Assembly: GCA_022410635.1 (NCBI GenBank)
Contig: JAJVDF010000160.1
Coordinates: 327,535-391,534, forward strand
Source: Tretioscincus oriximinensis
Lineage: Eukaryota > Chordata > Lepidosauria > Squamata > Gymnophthalmidae
Direction: 5' to 3'
DNA length: 64,000 nt
Part shown: in pieces, positions 1 through 11,630 of the stretch
Layout: the number at the start of each line of letters is the position of its first letter
How positions within the stretch are numbered: the stretch's first letter is position 1
The notes under the pieces: model-generated
The model's input: only the letters and a program-made list of their open reading frames with translations
Databases searched by the model: none
What the model was told of the DNA's origin: nothing
Made by a program: the position numbers and the translations under genes

Positions 1-1164
1 AGCCAGGACTTACTTCCTTTACTAAGGGCTTATCACTTTTTCATAAATTTATTTTTTAAAGTCTTTTCTTAAGAGTACAAAATTTCTTCAAATTACAGAG
101 AACTAGCTTAGATGATTAACCTTTAACCTCAGTCCTTCCTTACTTTGAATTCTTTTCTTTATTACTCCTACACAGAAGTATGTGAAACTCTCAGACCAAA
201 GTTCTGAGCACTGGAACTTTTACACAGGACTCCCTGGGACATTTTAGGGCCAAGGTTACTTTGCAAATATTAGTCTTGCTAATCACACTTTCAGGTATGT
301 AATTAAGCAGACCAAAGAGAAGGACACAAGATAATGAATGTTCTAAAGTGAAAAGCACGTAGTACTTCAGGCATTTCTAGCTTAACAGGAAAACAGAGCT
401 AGGAAGTAAAGCTGAAACATTGGTCATGATGTTACCCTTAAGCCTTCATTTTTACAAAAGTATTCTTTAAACATAAGAGCTATTTAAGTGGATTTTAGTT
501 ATACACAGAATAGCTACTTTAAAATTCCTCCTCTCTCGAAAATATTGTCACAGCATGCTTTTAAACCTCTATTTAGTTCATTTATTCTGAGAACCATCTC
601 AGGGAAATTAAAATGTGTTTTTAAAACTTCATACTAACAATCCCCACTGCTCCTTTGTGCAGTCTGCTGCTTCAGGTACAAATTAGTTATATGTATATGA
701 AAAATAAATTCATAAAGCGTTTTGTTTTTTAAAGTAAAAAAACAGCAATTCATTTTTTTAAAAAAACATTTTGAGCATGACTTAGCATGATACATTTGCC
801 ACATCCCAAAATAAGGTACCAGTATTTTTCATTGTTTCAGCTTCTTATTTTTAACCTTATGTTTATTTATATACTCTAAACCACTTCAATATTTTAAGGT
901 GACTCAGCAGTAGGTAAAATTCTCAAATAAAATCAGGCTTGTCAAAGTAAATGGATTTTATTTTTTATTAATACTAGGTGCTTGCTAATTAGCAAAATAT
1001 TTGATAAACCAATCTTAAGCGTGATTTTTTCCCCCAAGCTAATCTGCCCATACCTAACTCTAAGCTATTATTTGTTTAGCTTAGTAACTAATGAGTACCT
1101 GAACCCAACTTAGTAATCTCAATGTTTGGATACTATAGTCTGTTTATAACACAGTCCACCACAG
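1..1164. other. AT-rich sequence, no gene recognised
   Basis: Both strands were read and no convincing exon, RNA gene or repeat was seen. It contains several T and A runs. If the minus-strand gene model holds, this is intron. Confidence 0.5.
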
Positions 1165-1332
1165 GCATTATTTCTTTAATACCATTTGCAGGGAATCGAG
1201 AACAGGTGAAGTTTTTACCTTTTTCTGTTTCAGACTGCCCAGATACAATTGGTAGGCCACTGTTTGAGACAGAACACTGGAATAGAAGGGCTATAGTCTG
1301 ATTCAGCAGGGCTTCTCTTATGTTCTTAGTTT
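1165..1332 (+). repeat. CR1 LINE 3'-end fragment
   Basis: The segment matches the 3' untranslated end of the better CR1 copies in this window. It has the block around 'actgcccagatacaattgg', then a 'gggctatagtctgattcagc' block, and ends in octamer-like TTCTTATG units near 1314-1331. Only about 170 bp remain, which fits heavy 5' truncation. Confidence 0.75.
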
Positions 1333-1359
1333 ATTGAAACTTTTTCTTGGTGTAGCTTC

Positions 1360-1594
1360 ATGGATAAAGATCAATGATGGGGGAGAGTTGTACGTGTCTG
1401 TAGCAGGATCTCTGGTAGCTAATAAGGCCAACGTGGGCTAAGCAGGCTCAGCCACATCAACTGCAGGAGAAGGTTTTATATAAAAATGATGTAGTAGTTG
1501 TATCCTGGTTCTTGCACCACTGTCTTTTGTCCTCAAGGCTAGCCCTGCATGCATTCTCGAAGGAGGAGACAGCATTTAAGAGTGTATCTCCAAT
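1360..1594 (-). pseudogene. RTE-like LINE ORF2 C-terminus, decayed
   Basis: Read on the minus strand, this gives a recognisable LINE C-terminal segment. It contains VSSFENACRASLEDKRQW, and further on a cysteine/histidine finger-like tail with CS, CG, AC and GLISYQRSC. The same tail occurs in the plus-strand copy ending near 39.42 kb, so the two are members of one family. In-frame stops are present and the reading runs into the assembly gap at its 5' side. The clade (RTE-like) is assigned from remembered features of such reverse transcriptases and is approximate. Confidence 0.6.
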
Positions 1595-2229
1595 NNNNNN
1601 NNNNNNNNNNNNNNNNNNNNNNNNNNNNNNNNNNNNNNNNNNNNNNNNNNNNNNNNNNNNNNNNNNNNNNNNNNNNNNNNNNNNNNNNNNNNNNNNNNNN
1701 NNNNNNNNNNNNNNNNNNNNNNNNNNNNNNNNNNNNNNNNNNNNNNNNNNNNNNNNNNNNNNNNNNNNNNNNNNNNNNNNNNNNNNNNNNNNNNNNNNNN
1801 NNNNNNNNNNNNNNNNNNNNNNNNNNNNNNNNNNNNNNNNNNNNNNNNNNNNNNNNNNNNNNNNNNNNNNNNNNNNNNNNNNNNNNNNNNNNNNNNNNNN
1901 NNNNNNNNNNNNNNNNNNNNNNNNNNNNNNNNNNNNNNNNNNNNNNNNNNNNNNNNNNNNNNNNNNNNNNNNNNNNNNNNNNNNNNNNNNNNNNNNNNNN
2001 NNNNNNNNNNNNNNNNNNNNNNNNNNNNNNNNNNNNNNNNNNNNNNNNNNNNNNNNNNNNNNNNNNNNNNNNNNNNNNNNNNNNNNNNNNNNNNNNNNNN
2101 NNNNNNNNNNNNNNNNNNNNNNNNNNNNNNNNNNNNNNNNNNNNNNNNNNNNNNNNNNNNNNNNNNNNNNNNNNNNNNNNNNNNNNNNNNNNNNNNNNNN
2201 NNNNNNNNNNNNNNNNNNNNNNNNNNNNN
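1595..2229. other. Assembly gap (run of N)
   Basis: An unbroken run of N, 635 positions long. Its left edge lies inside the decayed LINE, so more of that LINE is probably hidden here. Apparent open frames across it are artefacts. Confidence 0.99.
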
Positions 2230-2456
2230 ACCGAAATCTTTTAATTTATGATTGGCTTGCTATTTTATGAGACTATATATGGTTATTTGAATGAATCACA
2301 TGTGTAAGCAATATATATAAAGTATGAAGAATCTACAAGTTGCAGAATGCTATAACTTATTAATGTGCATATACTCTGAAGAAAAAAGGAATGTGTTTAA
2401 GAATAGGATGGACAGAACCACATGGATAAGTCACACATTAGAACAAAAATATGTAT
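2230..2456. other. Unassigned sequence right of the gap
   Basis: AT-rich sequence in which nothing was recognised. Confidence 0.4.
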
Positions 2457-2925
2457 GAAAAGCCCATCTAATCTAGCATCCTGTCTGACTACCATTTGAT
2501 TCTGGACAGAATGTAAAAGCATCACCTGCCCTCAACTCCCTTCAAAAGGCCTTTAGAGGCTTTCCTCCTGTCTCTTCATCTATAGACAATACTTAGGCAT
2601 CCATTCTAGTGGATACACTAGACTAATAGCAAATTCCATAGCATAAGGACCTGTTGGATGAAAAATTATTTCTCCTTGTCAGTTCTAATTTTCCTGTATA
2701 TGAGATTCATAAAGTAACCTCTGATTCTAGTGACATGTGACAGAAAAAAATCATGTCTGGTTTTATAGCATTCTACTGGGTTGCCTCTAGAACAACACCT
2801 TTCACTGAAAAGGCTCTTGACCATGTGCCCCTATCTATACTTTTCCCAGTTCCATATCATCATTTCTGAACCATGGTGACCAGAATTGTACACAATATTC
2901 TAAATGTGATCTCCCTGTTGGCATA
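2457..2925 (-). repeat. Old CR1/L3-type LINE fragment
   Basis: Order and wording parallel the minus-strand CR1 copies at 28 and 58 kb. A 'cccatctaatctagcatcctg' type block comes first. A short diagnostic block for the end of ORF2 follows, then 'gaccagaattgtacacaat' near 2880, equivalent to 'gaccagaattgaacacag' in the younger copies. Divergence is high, with no open frame, so it is an ancient insertion. Confidence 0.65.
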
Positions 2926-2984
2926 GAAAGAGACAAATCTGTATAATCTCGTTTCCCAACTTTTAGATGTGGCTGTTTTAATAT

Positions 2985-3071
2985 GTTAATTTAAGTTTTT
3001 ATTGTTAACCGCCCTGAAATCTTTGTGTACAAGGCGGTATAGAAAAGCAAATAAATAAGTAAATAAACAAA
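2985..3071 (+). repeat. Retroposon 3' tail (SINE or LINE) with AAATAA repeats
   Basis: The segment 'ttgttaaccgccctgaaat', then 'caaggcggtatagaaaag' and an AAATAAATAAGTAAATAAAC tail is a typical squamate retroposon 3' end. The head is not recognisable. Confidence 0.5.
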
Positions 3072-4384
3072 TATAATTGAGCTGCATTTTCTCACTGCTA
3101 CTTTACACTGACTTTATCACTTCATTGAGCTATTTATCAGAACTTCAAGGTTCATTTTGATCCAACACAGAAAGTTCAGAATTCACTAATTTGCCTGTAT
3201 AGTAATTGACTTTTTTGCCCCTGTGCAGTACTTTGCCCTTGCTAATGTTAAAATTAATTTGCTATTTGATTGCCCATTTACTGACTGTCAAGGGGTCCCT
3301 CTTATTCTTTCAGCGCCTCCGTTTTGGTCCCTCTTATTCTTTCAGCACCTCAGTTTTATAATTTATGAAACAAAGATACAAACATACAGTAACCTCAGGA
3401 TGTATAATATGACACATCAAATTCCCTATGCATTCAAAGCACTTGTACGTTTCTCTGTAAAGCACTTGGGCAAAAATAGAAACCTGACAGAATCTGCTTA
3501 TCTTAAACCAAAGGTAATAATGGACATTACCATTATACAACTAAGTATAGCAGTCAAAGCTATACTTATTTGTGAACTTTCAAATTACATTCACATTAGG
3601 AACACACCACAAAATCAGTCAAGCCCAACAACAAATGTGGAAACTCTAGGAGATGCCCACTAACCAAGAATTTATAACAGGCATTTCGCAGATTAAATTA
3701 CTGAAACAAAATAAAAGAACAAAACAATATCCAGTTCTATCACAAGCTAAACAAGAGAGAAAAAAATTGCAGATTTTTTCTTATCACTCAAGTTGGGAAA
3801 CCCTTAATATATACAAAGACCCTACACGAGACATTCTTGCTGCTTCTAACTAAAACTGATGAGGTCTGTTTCAACATATCTGAAAGTCAGTAAATTGAAG
3901 AGGAATGGCTTATAATCCAGCTCTGGTCAACGGCAACCTTCAGCAGAAAGTCTAACCCTGCTTATTTAAGCTTTTCATGATCAACTAGCCTCCTAAAAAA
4001 TTTACAACACAAGAACAGAACCTGTGGAAGGCCTATATGTCAGCACTGACTTCTTATCAATGCTCCTACACTTCTACCAGAAACTATGTGATCTATGACA
4101 TAAGGGTTTCATTTACTTAATAATCATCCAAAATGATATGCCATCTACCAGTATGCCCTTCTGTTTTCTGTAAGACAAACTGCCTAGTCCCTAGGCAAAA
4201 ATAATTAATGAACAGAAACAGTAAGGAACAATAACATCACTGGGGAAATCATGACTTCCTAAGACGCTGACTTTCAATTTGATTATAGATGAATAAAGGA
4301 ATTTCAAGAGGAGTATCATAGAATTGCACTGAACAAAAGATATCAGGGTTAGCAGAATTCAGTTTTCAGGAATCCCATCACATG
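3072..4384. other. Unassigned AT-rich sequence
   Basis: There is a local tandem duplication of about 32 bp at 3294-3357 around 'ggtccctcttattctttcag'. The 146-codon open frame at 3223-3663 shows no domain and spans this duplication, so I do not call it a gene. Confidence 0.5.
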
Positions 4385-4960
4385 CACATCCGACATCCAA
4401 GAAGAAAAAAGGAGGAGGAAGAAGAAGAGGAAGAAGGTCTTCTGAATTTCTTGGATTGTGGTGAATCGAACTTCCATGCTTTGCCTTTTTTCTTCTAGGA
4501 CATAATGGTGCATCCAACTTCATCCCATCACTATATTTAAAAGGAAATCATCTCCTTCTTCTTGATAACATTTCAGAAGTTTTTCACAACATTGTTTTCA
4601 TTGTCAATTGTTCTATGAGTTTTTGCATCACCCACTGTGAACAGATTTTATAGTGACCCAATTATTCGACAACATGGCCTGCTCATTCTTCCAATATGCA
4701 GTACTGCATGATGTGGTCTCTTTGAATCAATTCATCCACATTATTTTGATGCTTTTCATCTGTCACACAAGTCAACCACTATATTCATTTTACCAGCTCA
4801 CAATTCTTGGAAGTTTAATTGCCCACCTAGTCACAAAACTTTGATCAACAGTCTCTTGACTATAAATGGCTTATAAATGATCATGATTGTCACCAGGATT
4901 CACTTTTTTGCTGTTTAAAATTTAATCACCTTTTGTTGACGACTCTATGGCAATGACCAC
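4385..4960 (-). pseudogene. Mariner transposase pseudogene
   Basis: Minus-strand reading shows ordered pieces of a mariner-type transposase. First comes VTDEKHQNNVDELIQRD (near 4770-4720), then CSQWVMQKLIEQ. After a frame change come KCYQEEGDDFLLNIVMG and SWMHHY, then EEKRQSMEVRFTTIQEIQ (near 4560-4445). In the family, the G-D-E-[ST]-W segment holds the second catalytic aspartate. Here that point carries a small deletion and a stop, and several other stops and shifts occur, so the copy is dead. No inverted terminal repeats were located. The element is a DNA-transposon fossil, not a host gene. Confidence 0.75.
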
Positions 4961-6124
4961 CAACAAAGAACAAATGAACAAAATTCAACAATTCTTGGCA
5001 TGTTTATACTGGGGAAATATAGCTACAAGATGGCAACACATGTTTTGTTCTTTGCATTACTATTCTACATGGTACATAAACATTCGAGAAAGACAGGTGT
5101 TTTACTATGTTAAAAAGTACCTGAATACTCTTGTAGCAAGTTCCAAGCCTCCTCCTCCTCATTATCATCATCATTATTATATCTCTTTTTGTTTGAGTTA
5201 CATGCCACAGTGCATTACTACTGAGCTGATGCCTTAAATTTATAATTTAAGGATAAAACCAAACTTATCATATTTTTCATACTGGTACTTGTTATGCAGT
5301 TAACTATAACTTATGACATTTTGCACACCTGATGTTATATACTGTAATAGAGCATATTGTGAACACCTAGGCCATTACAGTTATGATTTTTGATGGCATT
5401 ACCATGTTAATCTTTAGGCAGGTCTGTGCAAATAATTTTGCAAGCAAGCAAGCTTATGAAGCACATATAAATAGTTGCTGATCTCCTTCTGAAAGCTAAT
5501 TCCAAATATTCAATGAAATGTTTTTGGGGCAGAAACAGTGAGCTTGATAAGTAGATAGTTTGTCATCAACATTATCCTGGATACAGTAAGAACTTATGAG
5601 ATAGGTGAAATAAAAATATAGCAACTTTAGATGCCTATAGCATTATGAATACTCAAAAACATCATAGAAGGATAAATGAAAACAGAATCAAATACACTGA
5701 AATTGTAATGTGGCCTCAGTAAAAACTGTAGCAGTAACTGAACCAACCGAAGCAATTAAGTATAAAAGGAAGCATGTGAAAATACATAAATTTTCTGAAG
5801 TTATCTGAATCTTGTCAAGGCCAGTGTTTTCCAAAGTACTCAAAGGACAGCAGTTAACGACTGGCACCACTACAGAAATGACCTGCTTCTGTGATAATGG
5901 ATAATATTTCTGCATGTTTTTATTATAACATGTCCTGGAATCCTCTAGGTATAAATTAGAACAGAAATATACACAATAAATAAATAAACAAACAATACTC
6001 ACTAAATTATAAAAATCTGTAAAAGTAAATGTCAATAATAGTTCCACTAACATGGTATTCTAGAGAGCACAAAAGAATTAGTACAAGGATTTTAGAAAAT
6101 CTGTGGATTGCAAAAAATGTAACT
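4961..6124. other. Unassigned AT-rich sequence
   Basis: No supported gene or repeat family. It includes short simple stretches, such as CCTCCTCCTCATTATCATCATC near 5150. Confidence 0.45.
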
Positions 6125-6437
6125 ACCATACATACTCAAGTATAAGCCGACTGAGACACCAAAAAAACCTAGTGAAACATATTGACTCGAGTATATGCCT
6201 AGGGTGGAATCTCAGAATTGGAGCCTGCCATCTACATGCAAGCGTGGAATTAAGCAGGCCCATGGGGCTGCCATAGTCTACACGGGCATGTGTGGATGGC
6301 CAAGATCTGTACTGAGATACAGCTCAAAGTAAGATTCAGTGGGATCAGGACTTTAGTTGATTTCTATATAAACTAAGGGGGGCTTTTTCAGCATAAAAAA
6401 TGTAGTGAAAAACTCAGCTTATATGGTAATTCTTTAT
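6125..6437. mobile_element. Non-autonomous DNA transposon (MITE-like), degenerate
   Basis: The left edge 'ccatacatactcaagtataa' followed by 'gccgactg', and the right edge 'ctcagcttatatggta', resemble the terminal inverted repeats of small mariner-type elements with 'ctcgagtataagccg' ends. The interior carries an imperfect inverted core: 'gcctgccatctacatgcaag' near 6225, and 'ccatagtctac' with 'tgtggatggc' near 6275-6300. That core recurs at 6.83, 22.7 and 57.2 kb. The ends are diverged and no transposase is present. Confidence 0.45.
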
Positions 6438-7621
6438 AAGAGCAAGGTTTTGCCTCAGATCTTAAAAAGAGCATGGAATACAAAAAACAACATGCTAGTT
6501 TTAAGACAGGCGGAGCCACAAGAAATCAGATAATCAATATAAAATGGGATATGGAAAGAGCAATGAGATGAAAAGTGTACTGTTGCTTCATCACCCAGAG
6601 TATGGCTTTTAATAGCATTTATCGTATCAGAATGTGGAACTTAATTAAATGTGCCAATTTTTAAAAAGCTATTTGAGGTAAACTGATGTATTTTGACATC
6701 TCTGTACTAGCTGAAAATAAAGATATTTGGAAAAATCTATTAACACAAGAAAAAATAGGAAACTCTACATATGGGTTAAGGGCAAAAACACGGAGAACAT
6801 GACTAGTTCTTGTTTATGAGATTATGAGGTCTACCATAGTCTGCATTGCATGTGGATGGTAGACCTCTATTCCATGAAATCTCCTGGAATGAGAATAGTG
6901 CAGAAAGAGCTTTAATGCATGTATTATGCACAGCCTCGTAAAGCCTGAAGAATGTAGGAATCTGTTAATAGTTTACAAAGCTAGAATTGCTATTCAAATT
7001 CCTGAGTAGAAATTTTATGAGCCATTTCTGCAAAGGGTACAGAATCATTTTGATCATGGTGATTTTATAGCCTTGTTGAGAATATTTAGAATAGTGTCAC
7101 CTACAGTACTTAAAAATCATGATTCAAAAGGCTAGAAGTATCATGGACAAAAGCTAATCATTCTAGACACAGCAAACAGACAAAGAGTTAAGAAAAACTA
7201 CTGGTAATTAGCACATTAATGTACATTAGTCAGTGAAAAGGCACATTGAATATCCTTATACGAAAGGGCATAAACTTCAACAGCCTCAAACTCATCAAGA
7301 ACCAATACAGTCTATGAAATATTTTGCAGTGTAATCTCCTGCTTCTTCACTCACCAGAAGAAACTTAAAAACAGACTACTGGTACACTTTAGGCCTTCTT
7401 GTAAAATCAGAAACAAAGCACCTTAAGTCACCTTTCTGCTACAAACATGCTACAAATGGAAAATGAATGTTTCTAATTCATGGGTGTTTTTGCTCCTGTT
7501 GTGCAGTCTGAAACGAAACATATTAGGAAAGCTTCCATTTTAAAAGAAATCAGTTAACAAATCAAATTATTTAAACAAATAAAAAATAGTTTATTCTTCT
7601 CATATAAAAACACAAGGAGAG
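6438..7621. other. Unassigned sequence with a perfect hairpin at 6826-6868
   Basis: Mostly unique AT-rich sequence. At 6826-6837 GAGGTCTACCAT is matched by its reverse complement at 6857-6868, with a short loop. The loop text 'agtctgcattgcatgtgg' matches the core of the MITE family described at 6.2 kb. Confidence 0.5.
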
Positions 7622-8130
7622 CTCCACAGCCTATCTGGTGCAACATCCTATCTCACAAACGACCAGTTGCTTCTGGGCAGTCTCAAGCAGAAGGTAAAAG
7701 CAAACCTTCAATTCCTACTCTGTTTTAGTAGCACTGATGCATTTTGTCCATTAATTTATCCAATTTCTTCTTTAAGCCGCCCAAACCATCTCCTCTACTA
7801 ATAAATTCCATAGACCAACGGTCCACTAGTTGAAAAATACTTAACCTTATTGGTCCTAGCCTTCCTGCCTATCAATTCATAGAGTAACTTTTGAAACTTT
7901 CTGTAATAAAGAAATTGTATTTTCTCCATTCATGTTTTCCACATCATGCATAATTTTATAAATGTCGATCAAGTCTTCTTTTAAATGCCACATTTCAACA
8001 GGCCTAGACATTGCCATCTGGCTTCATAATACCGGGGAATTCAAGTCCACTGAATATCCTGCACTTTTCTACAGTTTTTCCAGTTTCACAATATCCTTTG
8101 CAGAATTGTCCACAAATATAGTAGCCTTCT
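7622..8130 (-). repeat. Old CR1 LINE 3' region
   Basis: The segment parallels the minus-strand CR1 3' half. It has a 'cagtctcaagcagaaggtaa' block, an 'aaattccatagaccaacggt' block (younger copies read 'aaattccacaggccgatga'), and 'catgcataattttataaatg' before the 'aatgtcgatcaagtcttc' block. Divergence is high and no open frame remains. Confidence 0.65.
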
Positions 8131-8814
8131 AACACCACCATTCTCCATAATTATGCAAGCAAGTAAAGAGATGGCCTGTATTTGAAGGCATTTTATTTCT
8201 ATCAACAGCAAGAAAAGTAATTAAGGTAAATTTACAAATTGTCAACCGAAGTCTGATTCACAAACACTTCCCTCAAGACCTCAGTTCTAACACAAAAGAC
8301 AAAGACAATTCCTTTGCACCCACTTCAACCCTATGGACTGATCAAATGACACATTTTACACATCATATATCATCTGAAATCTTAGCAAATATTCACTTGG
8401 AAATCTGTATATTAAGAACAAGTAGGACAATTTTCCACACAAATGGAATTCTGTATTGAAGCAGAATCCTGAAAATATACGCTTCTGTTCTAGCAACTTT
8501 TATTCTTTTTGTGTGCAGCTTTCAAAACAACTCTTATAAGAGCTATAAAAAGGACTGAAGTTTGGCATACTACAGTCCTGAGCTAGCTCTACTGTGCTTT
8601 TCTATTCCTGTCAATGTGTCCTTTAAATCTCCACTTTCAGCAATTCCTTGGCACAAGCTTCCATATAGACAGCTCCCTCCTATTCTTCTGTATTTGAAAT
8701 TTTCCACTTATTTTTTCAGATCAAAACAAGAACAGGTATCCCTGAGCCACAGAGTTCAGAACCTGAATATAAGTAGCTAAATAACCTGCCAAACCTAAAA
8801 AATAGGAGTCTTAC
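8131..8814. other. Unassigned sequence
   Basis: Nothing convincing. The 72-codon frame at 8562-8780 shows no domain. Under the gene model this is intron 3' of the exon at 8815-8866. Confidence 0.4.
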
Positions 8815-8866
8815 CAACAAACAAGCTGGTCTTGTAGGCACTGCCTTTGCACATCTCCTTCACAAG
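8815..8866 (-). CDS. Candidate internal coding exon, unknown gene
   Basis: On the minus strand a pyrimidine-rich tract ending 'gccttgtatttctag' precedes a 52-bp segment, which ends TTGTTG followed by GTAAGA. Both splice sites are close to consensus. In phase 0 it reads LVKEMCKGSAYKTSLFV plus one base. A second frame is also open, and the first frame fits because the exon candidate at 25021-25076 ends in phase 0. I do not recognise the protein. The claim rests on splice signals and an open frame only. The alternative is a chance open stretch between cryptic sites. Confidence 0.45.
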
Positions 8867-9275
8867 CTAGAAATACAAGGCAGATTTGTTAAAAGTAGAT
8901 TTTCTATCATGATTTGTTTACCAGAACTACCTGTATGTACAACCTCCGTCACTTTTGTCTTTACATAACTTTGATTAATGGCACTCAAACTTTATATGGA
9001 GAGAAAGCACACATTTGGGCAATATTTGTTTGTGTGGCCTCGCTGCCATACCTAACCCCATTAAAAAATGATATACTCAAAACCATTGGATACCATTCAG
9101 CCCATGTGTTGTTGCTCTCAGTCCTCCTTCTGTGCCATTTTCTGGCTCTCAATTCCATCCTCCTACTAATAAAAAAAGAATGCAGCAACAGTGTGATCAA
9201 CAACTTTGGTGGAAGGGGTGGGCCCTTCTGGGAATTGGGATATAGGTAGGATTCCACCATGACACCATCTCTCAA
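8867..9275. other. Unassigned sequence
   Basis: Open frames on both strands here (about 100 codons) show no domain signature and overlap each other; not called. Confidence 0.4.
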
Positions 9276-9620
9276 TCAAAAAGTATTTTTTCACCCAGGT
9301 GGTCATTTGCCTTTGAATTTACTTCCAGAAGAGGTGGTGGTAGCTAGCAGCCTGGTTAGCTTTAAGAGGGTATTATACAAGTTCATGGACAACAAGGGTA
9401 TAAATAGCTACTAGGATGTATGTCTTGATGTTGCCTCTGAGATGGAGCAACAGGCAGGATTGCTGAGGTGCCATTTTCAGGTCATTGAGAAGAGGTGACG
9501 ATTTTGCCTTCTTCTGCTCCAGACTGCCCAGGTGCAATTGGTGGGCCTCTGTGTGAGACAGAAGTCTGGACTGGATGGGCTGTGGTCCGATTCAGCAGGG
9601 CTCCTCTTATGTTCTTATGA
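9276..9620 (+). repeat. CR1 LINE 3'-end fragment
   Basis: Contains the end of CR1 ORF2 ('ttacttccagaagaggtggt', 'agcagcctggttagctttaa', then the 'gacaacaagggtataaat' stop region). The untranslated block 'tggagcaacaggcaggatt', 'gtgggcctctgtgtgagac' and 'ggctgtggtccgattcagc' follows. It ends at TTCTTATG-type octamers near 9605-9620. It is strongly 5' truncated. Confidence 0.85.
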
Positions 9621-10138
9621 TCTTGATCCTCCCAGGCTCTTTACACAACTCCTTAGGAGACTACAAACCATGCTTGGCATTGGAACCTCTGCCTACCAAT
9701 ATCTATTCCAGTTTATTAACATCTTCTGTTAACTGAAGAACATGGGGTTTGTACAGTAGCTTTGTTCTCAACTAATTTACGTAGTACAACATAACACCCC
9801 TAATTTAATTAATGTGATTCATTTAATTAATGTGACTGAAATAGCCAGACTTGGCCGCTGTAGTGCTGTTCTCTTATAACAGTAGAAGGGTTTATGCTCC
9901 ATGACAACACTGTAACCCCTGTTCCTAAATGCATGGAAATTCTTGTCATCATACAGTTCCATATTATAGGATACTTTGCCCATACCAAACCAAAGCATTT
10001 ACAACTAATTTGCAACATTTTATTTTTAAAATGTGATCATTATAGTTACACAAGGTTGCACTGGTGAGTGCACAGGTTTTCTTCTGCGTTAACTTGAAAT
10101 TCCTTTTCTCAGGCATTTAGTGTCATGCTTCCTCTAGC
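9621..10138. other. Unassigned sequence
   Basis: Contains a near-tandem 'taatttaattaatgtg / catttaattaatgtgac' at 9800-9835. No gene seen. Confidence 0.4.
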
Positions 10139-10157
10139 ACTACTACCACAAACTATG

Positions 10158-10192
<35 letters not shown>

Positions 10193-10213
10193 TTTCTTTC
10201 TTTCTTTCTTTAT
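10139..10213 (+). repeat. CTTT tetranucleotide microsatellite
   Basis: About 75 bp of nearly pure CTTT/TTTC repeats adjoin the 3' tail of the following minus-strand SINE. Microsatellites often grow from SINE tails. Confidence 0.9.
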
Positions 10214-10454
10214 TTATTTGTACTTATATCCCTCCTTATACCCGAAGGTCTCAGGGCGGCAAACCATAGAGTGTGCACATAGCTATTGTTGCTTTCTCCA
10301 CAACAGACACCCTGTAAAATAGATGAGTGAATTCTAAAGAGTTGTGACTGGCCCAAGGTCACCCAGCTGGCTTTCATGGAGGAGTGGGGAATCGAACCGG
10401 GAGACTACCAGATAAGAGTCGAACACTCTAACCACTACACCAAATTGGCTCGCT
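10214..10454 (-). repeat. Sauria-type tRNA SINE
   Basis: On the minus strand the head reads 'gagccaatttggtgtagtgg' (A-box region), with a B-box-like GGTTCGATTCC. Then come the 'ggaggagtggggaatc' complement block and 'ccagctgggtgacc'. The body includes 'gtctgttgtggag', and the element ends with an AAATAAATAAA tail on the low-coordinate side. This is the layout of the ACA/Sauria SINE of squamates. Confidence 0.85.
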
Positions 10455-11108
10455 TTATAACTTCATTATTTTACAGCAGCACTAATTCAACTATTATTTT
10501 GGGTTAGTTAGTTACTTTCAAAAACTACAATTCATGCAAACATTCTGTGAGAACTTAGTAAAAACATTCCAGACACTCAGGAAAGCACAGGAAATGGGCA
10601 TTTATGGATGGGAGGAGAGAGTGCATCCTTTATAAAGGAGAGTTAGCTCCTTTATAACTGCCACTGGCAATGTTGCACAGTTTGTTCACACTACAGACAG
10701 GTCTGTACTTGGTATTAAAAAAAATAACAGAAAATGCAGTTAATGTCTGTTATGTTATAAAAAAACGACTTGCTCATCTGCTTTCCACCAATGATTTCAG
10801 AATTTACAATATGTTCCCTCTGCTTCGATTTTAAAACGCAGTGCCTCAAAAACATTAGAAATCCCTTCCTGCATAGAAACCACGAACCACTTCTAATCCC
10901 CTAGATTCAGAATAGTAACGTTTGTATAACCTCACTTATTGTGTCACACAGATAGATCCTGAAGTGGATCTGAGATTATTATGGTTTAAAAAGTCGCATT
11001 CTATTTCACGACTTTCCTGCCCCTTTCCTTACAAGGATATTTTAAAGCTTAAGAATTTTTGGTTCTCCAGAATTATCAGTATCAGAGTTATCGCTCCAGA
11101 AATCTGCA
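10455..11108. other. Unassigned sequence
   Basis: No supported gene or repeat. Contains plain AT-rich sequence and a short direct repeat 'tcctttataaaggagagttagctcctttataac' region near 10627-10660 that can form a small hairpin. Confidence 0.4.
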
Positions 11109-11360
11109 TTTATTTATTTATTTGTACTTATACCCCGCCCTATACCCGAAGGTCTCAGGACGGCCAACCATAGGGTGCCGCACATAGCTTTTGATGCTTT
11201 CTCCACATTAGACATCCTGTGAAGTAGGTAGTGCTGAGAGAGTTCTAAAGAACTGTGGCTGGCCCAAGTTCACCCAGCTGGCTTTCATGGAAGAGTGAGG
11301 AATCGAACCGGGAGGCGACCAAATGCGAGCCCAACACTCTAACCACTACACCAAACTGGC
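11109..11360 (-). repeat. Sauria-type tRNA SINE
   Basis: Same orientation and structure as the copy at 10214-10454. The head near 11360 reads 'gccagtttggtgtagtgg', with a B-box-like 'ggttcgattcc' and a body with 'agccagctgggtgaac'. The tail side is 'tacaaataaataaataaa'. The two copies lie about 0.65 kb apart. Confidence 0.87.
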
Positions 11361-11630
11361 AGAATGTTTCGCTGTGATGTATTACACTGAAAGAATCTGG
11401 CATTAAAATGCATCTCCAGTTGTGAAACAGTTTGTTCATTCCATTTTAAAGATCAGCATGGATAAATCATACATTTAACAATATATACTTGTTGAAGTTT
11501 TTGATTCTGTCATGTTCTAATATTTCTGCTTTGAACCTAACCTTATACTATTGTAGCTATATCCAGATGTTTATATTCAAATATACTTATATTATATTAT
11601 ACAATATAATATGCCAAAAACTGAGCTCTA
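11361..11630. other. Unassigned sequence
   Basis: Contains a short AT palindrome run ('tatattatattatacaatataat', 11589-11612). No gene. Confidence 0.4.

Noticed and set aside
1512..2270. Long open frames across the N run
   Set aside because: They are made of undetermined bases and carry no information.
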